Assembly (NCBI RefSeq): GCF_000284295.1
Contig: NC_017093.1
Span: 1,488,001 to 1,552,000 of the forward strand
Direction: 5' to 3'
Length of the DNA: 64,000 bases
Source: Actinoplanes missouriensis 431
GTDB taxonomy: Bacteria; Actinomycetota; Actinomycetes; Mycobacteriales; Micromonosporaceae
In this document: positions 1-10,087 of the stretch, one piece after another
Layout: each line of letters starts with the position of its first letter
Position numbering within the stretch: position 1 is the first letter of the stretch
The notes under the pieces: model-generated
Database searches by the model: none
Told to the model about the DNA's origin: nothing
What the model saw: only the letters and a program-made list of their open reading frames with translations
Translations under genes and position numbers: made by a program

Positions 1-914
1 GAAACCGTTGCCTGTTCGGGGCGTAGCGCTGCGGCCAGCGCAGTCGTGATCGTGGGGTAGGTCCACGCGAAACCGGCGCCGGTGAGCACCGCCGGCAGCA
101 CCCGCTGACTGCGCTGCGCCTCACCGGCCAGCTCGCCGAGCACCACGTCCAGCACCGGGCCGGGCACCGCGAGCAGCGCCGGCCGCCGCAGCTCCCGGGC
201 CAGCGCCTTGGTGAAGTCGATGTTGCGGACCGGGTTCGGCGCGACCACGTTGACCGGGCCGGCCACGTCCTCGCGCTCCAGCAGGAACTCGGTGGCGTTG
301 AGCCAGTCGGCGAGCGCGATCCAGGTCATCCACTGCCGGCCGCCGCCGATCTTCGCCCCCGCGCCCATCTTGAACGGCAGCAGCAGCGGCTTGAGCAGCG
401 AGCCCGAGGCCTCGATGGTCGGCGCGGTGCGCATCAGCACCAGCCGCACCCCGGCGTCCTCGGCGGGGCGGGCGGCGGCCTCCCAGACCCGGCACAGGTC
501 GGCGAGGAACGTGCTGCCGGCCGGGGTCTCCTCCGTGACGGCCTGCTCGCCGGTGTCGCCGTACCACCCCACGGCGGAGGACTGGAGCAGGGTGCGAGGC
601 CGTTCGGCCTCGGAGAGCTGCTTGAGGGTACGGGCGACGGTGTCCGTCGTGTTGATCCGGCTGGACCGCAGCACCCGCTTGTAGCGATCGGTCCAGCGGT
701 GGTCGCCGACGTTCGCCCCGGCCAGGTTGATCACCGCGTCCGCCCCGGCCAGCACGGCCGGGTCGAGACGGCCCTGCGCCGGGTCCCAGGTGGCCTCGTC
801 CGGCCGCTGGGCCGGGCGGCGCACCAGTCGCGTGACGTCGTGGCCGCTCTGCCGCAGCCGGTCGGTGAGCCGGGTGCCGAGGAATCCCGAGGAGCCGGCC
901 ATGACGATCCGCAT
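1..914 (-). CDS. TIGR01777-family NAD-dependent epimerase (C-terminus cut by window edge)
   Basis: Reading down from an ATG at 914, the frame stays open to the window edge, about 304 codons, so at most a few C-terminal residues are missing. The N-terminus carries an SDR Rossmann loop (AGSSGFLGTRL), followed by INLAGANVGDHRW and SSAVGWYGDTG, which are typical of the YfcH/TIGR01777 epimerase family. Substrate is unknown for this family. An alternative start is the ATG at 902. It follows sucB in the same direction, but a strong terminator lies between, so it is probably transcribed separately. In M. tuberculosis the homologue also sits next to the E2 gene (from memory). Confidence 0.85.
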   Translation of the reverse strand, partial: MRIVMAGSSGFLGTRLTDRLRQSGHDVTRLVRRPAQRPDEATWDPAQGRLDPAVLAGADAVINLAGANVGDHRWTDRYKRVLRSSRINTTDTVARTLKQLSEAERPRTLLQSSAVGWYGDTGEQAVTEETPAGSTFLADLCRVWEAAARPAEDAGVRLVLMRTAPTIEASGSLLKPLLLPFKMGAGAKIGGGRQWMTWIALADWLNATEFLLEREDVAGPVNVVAPNPVRNIDFTKALARELRRPALLAVPGPVLDVVLGELAGEAQRSQRVLPAVLTGAGFAWTYPTITTALAAALRPEQATV

Positions 915-954
915 GTCCTGATTCTTTCCCGAAGATCCCTCGCTCACAAACAAA

Positions 955-980
955 CAGGGCACGCCTTTCGGCGTGCCCTG
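955..980 (-). terminator. Intrinsic terminator after sucB
   Basis: An 11-bp perfect stem (955-965 pairing with 970-980, loop 966-969) is followed on the minus strand by a T-rich tail. On the plus strand it is followed by five Ts, so it could act in both directions. It lies just past the sucB stop codon. Confidence 0.85.
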
Positions 981-1030
981 TTTTTCACCTACCGGCTGTC
1001 ACAGCTACCGGCTGTTACAGCCACCGACCG

Positions 1031-2866
1031 TCACAGCCCGAGGTCGGCCTCGAAGTGGCCGCCCTCCAGCCGCTCCTTCAGCGTGCCCAGGAAGCGGGCC
1101 GCGTCAGCGCCGTCCACGATCCGGTGGTCGTAGCTGAGCGCCAGGTAGACCATCGAGCGCGGCGCGATGATCTCGCCCAGCTCCGGGTCGTTCACGATCA
1201 CCGGGCGCTTGACGACCGCGCCGAGACCGAGGATGCCGACCTGCGGCTGGTTGATGATCGGGGTGTCGAAGAGCGCGCCCCGGCTGCCGGTGTTGGTCAG
1301 CGTGAACGTGCCGCCGCCCAGCTCGTCCGGTCCGATCTTGTTGTTCCGGGTCCGCTCCGCGACGTCCGCGATGCGCTTGGCGAGGCCACCCAGGTTCAGG
1401 TCGCCGGCGTCCTTGATGACCGGGACGACCAGGCCCTTCGGCGCGTCCACCGCGATGCCCAGGTGCTCGGCGCCGTGGTAGGTGACCGTGCCCGCCTCGA
1501 CGTCGATCGAGGAGTTGACCACCGGGTGCTGCTGCAGCGCCTCGACCGTGGCCAGGGCGAAGAACGGCAGGAAGGTGAGCTTCACGCCGTGCTTGGCCTG
1601 GAAGTCGGCCTTCGCCTTGTTGCGCAGGTTGGCGATCTTGGTGACGTCCACCTCGACCACCGTGGTGAGCTGCGCCGAGATCTGCAGCGACTCCACCATG
1701 CGCCGGGCGATGGTGGCCCGGATGCGGGTGAGCTTCTCGGTGCGGCCCCGCAGCGGGCTCGGCTCCGCCTTGGCGGCGGGCTTGGCAGCGGCCGCCGCCG
1801 GGGCGGACGCATCTGCTGCGGGGGCCGGGGCCGCCTTGGCCGCGGCAGCCTTCTCCGCCGCGTCCAGCACGTCCTGCTTGCGGATCCGGCCACCGACGCC
1901 GGTGCCGGACAGCGTGGACAGGTCCACGCCCTTCTCGGCGGCCAGCTTGCGGACCAGCGGCGTCACGTAACCGGCGTCGCCGGCGCCGTTCGACTTGACC
2001 GTCTCGGCGGCCGGAGCGGCCGGCTGGGCCGGGGCGGCGGGCTGGGCCGGGGCGGCGGGCTGCTTGGTCTCGGCAGCCGGCGACGGGGTGGCGTAGGACT
2101 CGCCGATCTGCGGCGCGGGGGCCGACTCGATCCGCGGCTGCGGAGCCGGCGCCGACTCCTGCTTGGGAGCCTCCTGCTTCGGAGCCTCCTGCTTGGGCGC
2201 GGGCGGCGGGGTCTCCTGCTTGGCCGGGGCGGCGTCCGCCGACCCGATCACCGCGAGCACGGCGCCGACCTCGGCGGTCTCGTCCTCGCCGACCTTGATC
2301 TCGAGAACCGTGCCGGCGACCGGCGACGGGATCTCGGTGTCGACCTTGTCGGTGGAGACCTCGAGGAGCGGCTCGTCGGCCTCGACCGTCTCGCCGACCT
2401 GCTTGAGCCAGCGCGTGACGGTGCCCTCGGTGACGCTCTCGCCGAGCGCCGGAAGCTTGACCTCCGTGCCCTCGGAGCTGCCGGCGGACGCGGTCTGCGG
2501 CGCCGGGGTCTCCTCCTCGACCGGCTTCTCGGTCGACGGCGTGGTCAGCGCGGCGGGCTCCGGCTCCGGCTCCGGCTCGGCAGCCTGCTGCTGCGCGGGC
2601 GCGGGCGCGGCGGAACCGGCGTCCTCGCCCTCACCGGCGATGACGGCCAGCTCGCTGCCGACCTCCGCGGTCTCGTCCTCGCCCACCACGATCCGGGTCA
2701 GCACGCCCGCTGCGGGCGACGGGATCTCGGTGTCGACCTTGTCGGTGGAGACTTCGAGCAGCGGCTCGTCCGCCTCGACCCGCTCGCCCTCCTGCTTGAG
2801 CCAGCGGGTGACGGTGCCCTCGGTGACACTCTCTCCCAGCCGCGGCATGGTTACCGATACCGGCAT
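1031..2866 (-). CDS. sucB: Dihydrolipoamide acyltransferase E2 (2-oxoacid dehydrogenase, SucB/DlaT type)
   Basis: E2 core of a 2-oxoacid dehydrogenase complex, 611 aa. Two lipoyl domains (about residues 1-76 and 135-210) each carry the [10 protein letters not shown] motif, giving lipoylated K43 and K174. Ala/Pro linkers with QEAPK and PAAPAQ repeats lead to the E3-binding domain (about 300-336) and the acyltransferase domain (about 375-611), with catalytic H581 and D585 in DHRIVDG. The two-lipoyl form is the actinobacterial SucB/DlaT type. Whether it serves the pyruvate or 2-oxoglutarate complex, or both, cannot be read from sequence; in mycobacteria the homologue is the pyruvate E2. The E3 gene lpdA is directly upstream with a 32-nt gap, so the two are probably co-transcribed. 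Confidence 0.95.
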   Translation of the reverse strand: MPVSVTMPRLGESVTEGTVTRWLKQEGERVEADEPLLEVSTDKVDTEIPSPAAGVLTRIVVGEDETAEVGSELAVIAGEGEDAGSAAPAPAQQQAAEPEPEPEPAALTTPSTEKPVEEETPAPQTASAGSSEGTEVKLPALGESVTEGTVTRWLKQVGETVEADEPLLEVSTDKVDTEIPSPVAGTVLEIKVGEDETAEVGAVLAVIGSADAAPAKQETPPPAPKQEAPKQEAPKQESAPAPQPRIESAPAPQIGESYATPSPAAETKQPAAPAQPAAPAQPAAPAAETVKSNGAGDAGYVTPLVRKLAAEKGVDLSTLSGTGVGGRIRKQDVLDAAEKAAAAKAAPAPAADASAPAAAAAKPAAKAEPSPLRGRTEKLTRIRATIARRMVESLQISAQLTTVVEVDVTKIANLRNKAKADFQAKHGVKLTFLPFFALATVEALQQHPVVNSSIDVEAGTVTYHGAEHLGIAVDAPKGLVVPVIKDAGDLNLGGLAKRIADVAERTRNNKIGPDELGGGTFTLTNTGSRGALFDTPIINQPQVGILGLGAVVKRPVIVNDPELGEIIAPRSMVYLALSYDHRIVDGADAARFLGTLKERLEGGHFEADLGL

Positions 2867-2898
2867 TTTTCCCCAAACTCCCTCAGTGAACGATCGAA

Positions 2899-4290
2899 TC
2901 AGCTGTGCGCGTGCAGCGGCTTACCCGCGAGCGCGAGGAAGGCCTCGCCCAGCGCCTCGTTCTGCGTCGGGTGGGCGTGTACGAGCTGGGCGACCTCCTC
3001 GGGGAAGGCCTCCCAGTTGTAGATGAGCTGCGCCTCGCCGACGAGCTCACCCATCCGGGCGCCGACCATGTGGACGCCGACGACCGGGCCCTCGTTGACC
3101 CGGACCAGCTTCACGAAGCCGGCGGTCTTCAGGATCTGGCTCTTGCCGTTGCCGCCGAGGTTGTAGTTGTACGTCGAGACCTTGTCCGCGCCGTACTTCT
3201 CCTTGGCCTTGGCCTCGGTGAGACCCATCGAGGCGACCTCGGGGTCGGAGTAGGTGACCCGCGGGATGCCGGCCTCGTCGATCACGGCCGGGTTCAGGCC
3301 GGCGATCTCCTCGGCGACGAAGATGCCCTGGGCGAAGCCGCGGTGCGCCAGCTGCAGGCCGGGGACGATGTCGCCGACGGCGTAGATGTTGCCGACGCCG
3401 GTGCGCAGACGCTCGTCGACGATCACGAAGCCGCGGTCCAGGGTGATGCCCTGTTGCTCGTACCCCAGGTTGGCGGTCGACGGGCCGCGGCCCACCGCGA
3501 CCAGCAGCACCTCGGCCTCGAGGGTCTCGCCGCCGGCGATGGTGACCTTGACGCCGTTCTCGGTCTTCTCGACCTTCTCGAACGGCTTGCCGACCTTGAA
3601 GTTGATCTTCCGCTTGCGGAACGCGCGCTCGACCTGCTTCGAGATCTCCTCGTCCTCCGCGGCGACCAGGCGGGGCAGGGCCTCGATGATCGTGACGTCG
3701 GCGCCGAACGACTTCCAGACGCTGGCGAACTCGACGCCGATCACGCCGCCGCCGAGCACGATCGCCGACGCCGGGACACGGTCCATCTTGAGGCCGTGCT
3801 CGCTGGTGATCACGCGGGTGCCGTCGACCTCGATGCCGGGCAGCGAGCGCGAGTAGGAGCCGGTCGCCAGGATCACGTTGCGGCCGGTGTACCGCTGGCC
3901 GGCCACCTCCACGGTGTCCTTGCTGACGAGCTTGCCCTCGCCGGAGACCACCGTGATGTTCTTGTTGTGCGTGAGGAGGCCGGTGAGGCCCTTGTAGAGG
4001 CGGCTGACGACGCCGTCCTTGTACGCGTTCACGCCGGCCATGTCGATGCCGACCAGGTCCGCCTTGACGCCGAACTGCTCGCTCTCGCGGGTCTGATCGG
4101 CGATCTCGGCGGCGTGCAGCAGCGCCTTGGTCGGGATGCAGCCGCGGTGCAGGCAGGTGCCGCCCAGCTCAGCCTTGTCGATCAGGGCTACCGAGAGGTT
4201 CAGCTCGGCCGCGCGCAACGCAGCCGCGTACCCACCGCTGCCGGCGCCGAGAATGACGATGTCGAAGGTTCCGCCGTTGGGCTGGCTCAC
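2899..4290 (-). CDS. lpdA: Dihydrolipoyl dehydrogenase (E3)
   Basis: Flavoprotein that reoxidises the lipoyl groups of the E2 encoded just downstream, passing electrons to NAD+; 463 aa, the usual length. The FAD motif GAGSGG lies near the N-terminus. The redox disulfide is GGTCLHRGC (C46 and C51), the NAD site is [11 protein letters not shown], and the C-terminal catalytic pair is in HAHPTQNE (about H440 and E445). The GTG at 4290 is chosen because GGAG lies 5 nt upstream and the protein then starts directly before the FAD fold; the frame is open a further 14 codons upstream. A TTGACC-containing promoter candidate lies about 70-95 nt upstream. Confidence 0.95.
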   Translation of the reverse strand: MSQPNGGTFDIVILGAGSGGYAAALRAAELNLSVALIDKAELGGTCLHRGCIPTKALLHAAEIADQTRESEQFGVKADLVGIDMAGVNAYKDGVVSRLYKGLTGLLTHNKNITVVSGEGKLVSKDTVEVAGQRYTGRNVILATGSYSRSLPGIEVDGTRVITSEHGLKMDRVPASAIVLGGGVIGVEFASVWKSFGADVTIIEALPRLVAAEDEEISKQVERAFRKRKINFKVGKPFEKVEKTENGVKVTIAGGETLEAEVLLVAVGRGPSTANLGYEQQGITLDRGFVIVDERLRTGVGNIYAVGDIVPGLQLAHRGFAQGIFVAEEIAGLNPAVIDEAGIPRVTYSDPEVASMGLTEAKAKEKYGADKVSTYNYNLGGNGKSQILKTAGFVKLVRVNEGPVVGVHMVGARMGELVGEAQLIYNWEAFPEEVAQLVHAHPTQNEALGEAFLALAGKPLHAHS

Positions 4291-4358
4291 GTTGACTCCA
4301 GTGGTCGCATCGTCTCCGTGTGGGTCACACAATGGAAACGGTCACAGTCCCGTCACCG

Positions 4359-4386
4359 ACATCTTGTCACTTACAGACCCGGTCAA
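4359..4386 (-). promoter_or_regulatory. Candidate promoter for lpdA-sucB
   Basis: On the minus strand TTGACC (4386-4381) is separated by 16 nt from AGATGT (4364-4359), upstream of the lpdA start in the lpdA/small-protein divergent region. The -35 is good and the -10 weak. Confidence 0.4.
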
Positions 4387-4453
4387 TGCAGTCAGGTGCC
4401 CCGGAAGTCGGCGCGTCGCCGTACCCTTGCTGGATCCGGCGTGAGGAGGGGTA

Positions 4454-4768
4454 GTGGCGTGGTTTCGGCGTCGTCGGAGTTCCGGCGGTCCCGGCGGTCG
4501 GTCGGTGAACCAGGCCGATCTGGAGCATCTTACGCAATTCGTCCGCTCCCGGCGCGGTGTTGAGGCATTCATCGAACCGCAGACCACAGTGACCGAGACC
4601 ACGCTGTTGCTTGTCGCACACGACGGTGAGTGGACCCGGCGCCGGATCGAGTCGCCGGAGATCGCGCGGCGGTTCGCCCACCAGCTCGCGATGCCGATCT
4701 ACGACATCAAGCTGATGGGCTACCCGCAACGGATGCGCGACTACAACGAGCGCCGGAAACGTGGCTAG
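4454..4768 (+). CDS. Conserved small actinobacterial protein, 104 aa
   Basis: Starts at GTG 4454 behind GAGGAGGGG. A basic N-terminus (FRRRRSSGG) is followed by a compact domain with HDGEWTRRRI, and it ends in a basic tail ([11 protein letters not shown]). I recognise the pattern from conserved actinobacterial hypotheticals but know no function. Its stop codon TAG (4766-4768) overlaps the pepA stop on the other strand inside the palindrome CTAG, so no terminator can lie between them. Confidence 0.8.
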   Translation: MAWFRRRRSSGGPGGRSVNQADLEHLTQFVRSRRGVEAFIEPQTTVTETTLLLVAHDGEWTRRRIESPEIARRFAHQLAMPIYDIKLMGYPQRMRDYNERRKRG

Positions 4769-6297
4769 AGCGACTCGATGAGCTGGAGGAAGGTGCGGAC
4801 CGGAACGCCGGTGCCGCCCTTCGTCCAGTAACCGGTGGCCTCCCCGGTGTGGTAACTCGGGCCGGCGATGTCGATGTGCGCCCACTCGACACCCTCGGCG
4901 ACGAACTCCCGCAGGAAGACGCCGCCCTGCAGCATGTGCCCGGCGCGGTCCAGGTTCGCGTTGGTCTGGCAGATGTCGGCGATCTCCGACTCCATGCCCT
5001 TGCGGACGTCGTCCGGCAGCGGCATCCGCCAGGACGGCTCGCCGACCACCGCGCCGGCCGCCTCGACCAGACCGGTCGCCTCGTCCGAGCCCATCAGGCC
5101 GGAGATCCGCTTGCCCAGCGAGATCACCTGGCCGCCGGTGAGAGTCGACGTCTCGAACAGGTAGTCGGTGCCGTCGGCGCAGGCCCGCGCCATCGCGTCG
5201 CCGAGCACCATCCGGCCCTCGGCGTCGGTGTTGAAGACCTCGACCCGCTTGCCGTTGAACATGGTGATCACGTCACCCGGCCGGTACGCCGAGCCGGACG
5301 GCATGTTCTCGGCGATCGCCAGGTAACCGGAGACCGCGACGCCCGGCTTGAGCGCGGCGACCGCGAGCAGCGTGGCGGCGACCGCCGCCGCACCGGCCAT
5401 GTCGGACTTCATCTCCCACATGCCCGCGGACGGCTTGATGCTGACACCGCCGGTGTCGAACGTGATGCCCTTGCCGACCAGCGCGACCCGCTTCGGGTCG
5501 GACACGCCCTCCGGGGTGTAGGAGAGCTTGACCAGGCGCGGCGGGGCCTCGGAACCCTGGCCGACCGCCACGATGCCGCCGTAACCGCCGGCCTTCAGCG
5601 CCTCGAAGTCGAGCACCTCGACCTCGAGGCCGGTGCCCTCGGCAGCCGCCACGATCCGGTCCGCGAACTCCGCCGGCTGCAGCACGTTCGGCGGCTCGTT
5701 GACCCAGTCGCGGGTCAGGCGCACGGCCCGGGCCACCACCTCGGCGCGGCGCACCTCGGCGAGAGCGGTCTCGTCGGTCGCGTCCGGCACGTGCAGGCGC
5801 AGCTCGCCGACCGGGTCACGGCGGCCCTTCTGCGGCTTGGTCTTGTAACCGGCGAACCGGTAGCCGCCGAGCAGCGCGCCCTCCAGGACGGCACGCAGCA
5901 CCGGCGCGGCGTCCGCGTCGTCGGCGGACGGCAGGGCGAGGGCGACCGTACGGCTGCCGGCGAGCGCACGCACCGCGGCGCCGGCGCCGCGCCGCAGGGT
6001 CTCCAGGTCGGGCGCCGGGCCGGTCGGCTCGTTGCCGAGGCCGACGGCGATCAGCAGTGGGGCCGCGACCGTGCCGAGCGTGGCGAGTTTGGTCACCTCG
6101 CCGGGGGCGCCGCTCGCGCCGAGCAGAGCCAGCGTCGCGGTCAGCTTGCCGTCGAACGCCGCGGCGATGCTCTCGGCGCCGGCGGCGGGCAGCAGCGCGC
6201 CGTCCTCCTCGGGCTGGCTGTGCAGGCCGATGACGATGGCATCGACCGCCAATTCGGCCGGGTCGGTGTCGACCAGGCTGAGGCTGGGCTGGGTCAC
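4765..6297 (-). CDS. pepA: Leucyl aminopeptidase (M17)
   Basis: Cytosolic two-metal aminopeptidase that releases N-terminal residues, 510 aa, normal M17 length. The metal/active-site block [10 protein letters not shown] (about 275-284, containing the K and D ligands) and the family signature NTDAEGR (about 356-362) are both intact. The GTG at 6297 is preferred: GGAG lies just upstream and the longer in-frame extension is Pro/His-rich and unlike the family. It is divergent from gcvT with a 122-nt gap and convergent, with overlapping stops, to the small gene at 4454. Confidence 0.95.
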   Translation of the reverse strand: MTQPSLSLVDTDPAELAVDAIVIGLHSQPEEDGALLPAAGAESIAAAFDGKLTATLALLGASGAPGEVTKLATLGTVAAPLLIAVGLGNEPTGPAPDLETLRRGAGAAVRALAGSRTVALALPSADDADAAPVLRAVLEGALLGGYRFAGYKTKPQKGRRDPVGELRLHVPDATDETALAEVRRAEVVARAVRLTRDWVNEPPNVLQPAEFADRIVAAAEGTGLEVEVLDFEALKAGGYGGIVAVGQGSEAPPRLVKLSYTPEGVSDPKRVALVGKGITFDTGGVSIKPSAGMWEMKSDMAGAAAVAATLLAVAALKPGVAVSGYLAIAENMPSGSAYRPGDVITMFNGKRVEVFNTDAEGRMVLGDAMARACADGTDYLFETSTLTGGQVISLGKRISGLMGSDEATGLVEAAGAVVGEPSWRMPLPDDVRKGMESEIADICQTNANLDRAGHMLQGGVFLREFVAEGVEWAHIDIAGPSYHTGEATGYWTKGGTGVPVRTFLQLIESL

Positions 6298-6419
6298 TCG
6301 GGCACTCCGGAACTCGTGGGGCCGGTGCGCTACTTGTGGGTGCGCTCCCGGCTGGTGGGAAATCACGTGCTGTCCCCGCGACTCTAACCAGGTGCAAGGT
6401 CACCGGTAAGTTGAGTCTC

Positions 6420-7511
6420 ATGTCTGCCGAGCTTCTCCAGTCCCCGCTGCACTCACGCCACGTCTCCCTGGGCGCGAAGTTCGCCGCCTTCGGCGGCTGG
6501 GACATGCCGCTGGAGTACGCCGGTGGCGGTGTCCTGCGCGAGCACGCGGCGGTCCGGGAGGCGGCCGGCGTGTTCGACGTCTCGCACCTCGGCAAGGCCC
6601 GCGTCCGCGGCGCCGGGGCGGCCGGCTTCGTGAACTCGTGCCTCACCAACGACCTGGGCCGGATCGAGCCGGGCAAGGCGCAGTACACGCTCTGCTGCGA
6701 CGAATCCGGCGGCGTGGTGGACGACCTGATCGCGTACCTCTACGGCGACGACCACGTGTTCCTGATCCCGAACGCGGCGAACACGGCCGAGGTGGTGCGC
6801 CGGCTCACCGCCGCAGCGCCGGACGGGATCACCGTCACCGACGAGCACCTGTCGCACGCGGTGCTCGCCGTGCAGGGCCCGCAGTCGGCTTCGCTGCTGA
6901 CGACGCTCGGGCTGCCGACCGGGCACGACTACATGTCGTTTGACTCGGCGACCCTGAACGGCGCCGAGCTGGTCGTCTGCCGGACCGGATACACCGGCGA
7001 GCACGGGTACGAGCTGGTGGTCGGCGCCGACGACGCGGGCGCGGTCTGGGACGCGCTGATCGAGGCCGGGGCGCGCCCGTGCGGCCTCGGCGCCCGGGAC
7101 ACGCTGCGCACCGAGATGGGCTACCCGCTGCACGGCCAGGAGCTCTCCCTCGACATCACGCCGGTGCAGGCCCGCTCCGGGTGGGCGGTCGGCTGGGACA
7201 AGCCGGCGTTCTGGGGGCGGGACGCGCTCGTCGCGGAGAAGGCCGCCGGGCCCCGGCGCCGGCTGAGTGGGTTGGAGATCACCGGCCGGGGGATCCCGCG
7301 CGGGCACATGACCGTGTACGCCGGGGAGCGTCCCGTGGGGGAGACGACGAGCGGCACGTTCTCGCCGACCAAGAAGGTGGGCATCGCGCTGGCCCTGCTC
7401 GACACCGCGGCCGGCCTGACCGAGGGCGACACGGTCGAGGTCGACATCCGTGGCCGCCGCGTCGAGGCGAAGCTGGTCAAGCTGCCGTTCGTGAACCCGT
7501 CGGTCCGCTGA
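6420..7511 (+). CDS. gcvT: Aminomethyltransferase (glycine cleavage T protein)
   Basis: T protein of the glycine cleavage system. It transfers the aminomethyl carbon from lipoyl-H protein to tetrahydrofolate and releases ammonia; 363 aa, typical. The N-terminus [19 protein letters not shown], the [16 protein letters not shown] region with the conserved Asp, and [12 protein letters not shown] are characteristic. The start at 6420 matches family length; the frame runs 28 codons further upstream without similarity. H and P protein genes are not in the window. The 5' region shows no glycine-riboswitch-like structure that I can recognise. Confidence 0.95.
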   Translation: MSAELLQSPLHSRHVSLGAKFAAFGGWDMPLEYAGGGVLREHAAVREAAGVFDVSHLGKARVRGAGAAGFVNSCLTNDLGRIEPGKAQYTLCCDESGGVVDDLIAYLYGDDHVFLIPNAANTAEVVRRLTAAAPDGITVTDEHLSHAVLAVQGPQSASLLTTLGLPTGHDYMSFDSATLNGAELVVCRTGYTGEHGYELVVGADDAGAVWDALIEAGARPCGLGARDTLRTEMGYPLHGQELSLDITPVQARSGWAVGWDKPAFWGRDALVAEKAAGPRRRLSGLEITGRGIPRGHMTVYAGERPVGETTSGTFSPTKKVGIALALLDTAAGLTEGDTVEVDIRGRRVEAKLVKLPFVNPSVR

Positions 7512-7623
7512 CGGCGGCACGCGGGTGGGGGTGCACCGGTCGCCGGCGGTCGCGCAGCGGCTCGGACGGCGCAGGGGGTCGCGCGGCTTCTCGGGGACGG
7601 GTCGGTGCGGTTGGGGGCGGCTG

Positions 7624-8394
7624 TTACGCGTACCCGTGGGAAAGGGTCAATGCGACGAGGGTGACCGTTGTCGCGGACTCGGCGGCCGCGCCGAGGACGT
7701 CGCCGGTGATGCCGCCGAACCGGCGTACGCAGTGGCGCACCAGAAGGACCACCGTGATGCTCGCGGCGGCGACGGCGGCCGGGCCCTGCCACGGACGGCC
7801 CGGGATCGCGGCAGTGGCGAGAGCGGCGACGAGGACCGCGGCCGTCAGCATTACCGACAGCGGGACCGTGGACGCCACCATCGCGCCGAGGCCCTCCTCA
7901 CGGGCCGGCGGCACACCCCTGCGGCAGGCGATCGTGATGGCGAGGCGGCCGGTGGCCCAGGCGGTGACGACCGTGAGGGCTGTCGCTTCGGTGAGGGCGG
8001 CGCTCTGGATCAGCAGCGTGAGGCCGATCGCCGCGACACCGAACGGGCCGATGTCCGACTTTTTCATGATGTGTAGGGCGTCGGCGCCGGAACGATAGGA
8101 GCCCAGCGCGTCCACCGTGTCGGCCAGGCCGTCCAGGTGCAGCCCTCGGGTGAGCAGCGCGCCCGCCGCCACCGTGACCGCGGCCGCGACCAGAGCGGGC
8201 GATCCGAGCGCCCGCAGGCCCTCCGAGACGCCCGCAAGGATCACGCCGAGCATCGCGCCCACCAACGGCGCCAGCGACATCGCCACGGCGGCCGTGGGCC
8301 GGTCCCAGCGACCGGCCCGCACCGGCAGGACGGTCAGCGTGGTGACCGCCAGCCGGAACCCGTCAAACACCGCCAGCCGCAACCCGTCAAACAA
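7624..8394 (-). CDS. cobS: Adenosylcobinamide-GDP ribazoletransferase (cobalamin synthase)
   Basis: Integral membrane enzyme joining adenosylcobinamide-GDP and alpha-ribazole in the last steps of B12 synthesis; 256 aa with several hydrophobic helices. The signature HLDGLADTVDALGSYRSG is present near residue 80. The start is probably TTG 8394, overlapping the cobU-cobT stop by 8 nt; TTG 8382 and GTG 8370 are alternatives. The first 16 codons contain a 24-bp tandem duplication (LFDGLRLAV then FDGFRLAV), described separately. It is translationally coupled to the fused gene upstream. Confidence 0.93.
   Translation of the reverse strand: MFDGLRLAVFDGFRLAVTTLTVLPVRAGRWDRPTAAVAMSLAPLVGAMLGVILAGVSEGLRALGSPALVAAAVTVAAGALLTRGLHLDGLADTVDALGSYRSGADALHIMKKSDIGPFGVAAIGLTLLIQSAALTEATALTVVTAWATGRLAITIACRRGVPPAREEGLGAMVASTVPLSVMLTAAVLVAALATAAIPGRPWQGPAAVAAASITVVLLVRHCVRRFGGITGDVLGAAAESATTVTLVALTLSHGYA
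8344..8391 (-). repeat. 24-bp tandem duplication in the cobS 5' end
   Basis: Units 8368-8391 and 8344-8367 differ at only two positions and encode FDGLRLAV then FDGFRLAV. The family normally has one such segment before TTLTVLPV. Confidence 0.85.
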
Positions 8395-10087
8395 CGTCGT
8401 CGTCGTCGACGCTCTGCTCGCCCAGCATCGCCGGGTGCACCGGCAGGGCCGATGCCAGGCCGATCGCGGTGCGCAACGCCGGCAGGACGGCCAGCGCGTT
8501 CGCGCCCTCGCCCAGGTCCAGGCCGGTCCGCAGCACCGGCGTGAGGCCGAGGACGTCCGCGCCCTGGCGGACCAGCGCGAGCGCGCCCGCCTCGGGCAGC
8601 AGGCACCAGTGCCGGGTCTGGCTCGCGAAGTCCCGGGCCACCAGGCCGGCCGCGATGCCGAGCGGGCCGTCCAGCAGCACCGGCAGCCGGCGGGCCGCCG
8701 CGCCGAGCAGCACGCCGGTCGCCACCGCCACGTCGGGACCGCCCAACTCGCGCAGGATGTCGGTGGCGCCGCGCGGCTCCTGGCGGATCCGGTGCAGCGC
8801 GTCCCGGATGGCGGCGCAGCGCACCATCCAGGCGTCGTCGTCGTAGCGCCCGCCGGGCACCAGCACCCGGGGCAGCATCGCGACCGGCTCGGCGCCGGTC
8901 GTGGCGGCCAGCACCGCGGTGGCCACCGCCTCCAGGCCCGCGCCGAGCCCGGCCAGCAGGATCGCGTCCCGGCCCCCGTCGGCCGCGTCGTCGGCCAGCC
9001 GCCAGCCCTCGCGCAGCCCGGCGGAGACCGTGTCGTCGCCGGTGACCGGGCCGTCCTCGATCGCGCCGGCCGCGCTCACCCGGAGCACCGAGATGTCCGC
9101 GCCGGCCTCGGCGGCGAGCCGGCCCAGCAGCCCGGCGCCCTGTTCGGCCTCGGCGAGGCGGCGCTCGATGTCCGCCTCGTCGGCGCCGGCCGCGGCGCCA
9201 CCACCGTGGTTGCCGGCGATCAGGACGAGCCGGACCGCGGTCCAGGGACGCGGGGTCGTGGTGTCCTGTGTGGCGGCGGCGAACTCGACCGCCTCGCCGA
9301 ACGCGCCGAGCCCGATGCCGGGCAGGTCGATGGTGCCGAGCCGCTCGCGGGCGTCCGGCCCGGCGTCCGAACTGGGCAGCGGGAGATCCATGCCGGGAGC
9401 GATCTCGGTGAGCCCTGAGGCGACGAGCGGCAGGGTCATGGTGCGCTCGGTGAGCACGGAAGCGAGCGGGGCCGGGGTGGTCTCCACCGGCGGCGGAGCG
9501 ACGACCGTCGGGGCGGCGGCCTGCGGCTTCTTCGGGGCCGGTGTCTCGCGCTTCAGCCAGGTCGCCTGACCCGCCACCACGAGCGCGACGCCGTCACAGG
9601 CGCCCGCCAGTGCCTGGTTCGTCACACCGAGCGCGTCGGCGAAGGCCCGCCCGACCGGCGTGACCGGAACCAGCGACAGGCCCACCTCGGGGCTGACCAG
9701 AACCACCCGTGCCCGGGTCGCCTTCACCGCCTCGGCCAGCGCTGCCACGTCGGCCTCGTCGTCGTTGGGCTGGCGGGCCGGGTTCAGCACCGCCGCGACC
9801 CAGCCGCCGAGGTCGTCGACGAGCAGCGTCTCGTCGGGTTTCGCCTCGATGAGCAGCTCGGTGAGCCGGGTCGGGTCGGCGCCGGTCTCCTCGGTCGACC
9901 ACGACTGCGGACGCCGGCGCTGATGCGCCTCGATCCGCGCCAGCCATTCCGGGTCGTCCTCGCCGCCTACCGCGGTGGCGACGTACCGTACCGACGGCGC
10001 GTCTGCCACCAGGGATTCGGCGAACGCGGATTTGCCGGAGCGGATTCCGCCGAGCACCAGGACCGTGTTCCACCGATCTTCGGACAT
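8387..10087 (-). CDS. cobU/cobT: CobU-CobT fusion: cobinamide kinase/guanylyltransferase plus DMB phosphoribosyltransferase
   Basis: 566 aa, two enzymes of nucleotide-loop assembly in one chain. The N-terminal about 175 residues are CobU, with P-loop GGIRSGKS, VDDLGGW and VALVVAG, for phosphorylation and GMP transfer to cobinamide. A Pro/Ala linker (about 180-210) leads to CobT, with LVLIAGNHGGG, LAGLGAGLEAV, LLDGPLGIAAG and DLGEGANAL, where the Glu matches the catalytic base of NaMN:DMB phosphoribosyltransferase. The ATG at 10087 is followed at once by the CobU fold. TAAGGT ends 7 nt before this ATG, so the mRNA may be leaderless. With cobS this covers the late pathway; corrin-ring genes are absent here. 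Confidence 0.9.
   Translation of the reverse strand: MSEDRWNTVLVLGGIRSGKSAFAESLVADAPSVRYVATAVGGEDDPEWLARIEAHQRRRPQSWSTEETGADPTRLTELLIEAKPDETLLVDDLGGWVAAVLNPARQPNDDEADVAALAEAVKATRARVVLVSPEVGLSLVPVTPVGRAFADALGVTNQALAGACDGVALVVAGQATWLKRETPAPKKPQAAAPTVVAPPPVETTPAPLASVLTERTMTLPLVASGLTEIAPGMDLPLPSSDAGPDARERLGTIDLPGIGLGAFGEAVEFAAATQDTTTPRPWTAVRLVLIAGNHGGGAAAGADEADIERRLAEAEQGAGLLGRLAAEAGADISVLRVSAAGAIEDGPVTGDDTVSAGLREGWRLADDAADGGRDAILLAGLGAGLEAVATAVLAATTGAEPVAMLPRVLVPGGRYDDDAWMVRCAAIRDALHRIRQEPRGATDILRELGGPDVAVATGVLLGAAARRLPVLLDGPLGIAAGLVARDFASQTRHWCLLPEAGALALVRQGADVLGLTPVLRTGLDLGEGANALAVLPALRTAIGLASALPVHPAMLGEQSVDDDDVV

Noticed and set aside
1055..3022. 655-codon open frame antisense to sucB and into lpdA
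   Set aside because: It mirrors well-supported sucB codons, and the protein is Arg/Gly/Leu-rich low complexity; a typical antisense frame in high-GC DNA.
6298..6419. Glycine riboswitch ahead of gcvT
   Set aside because: No tandem aptamer-like structure was recognised in the 122-nt gap.
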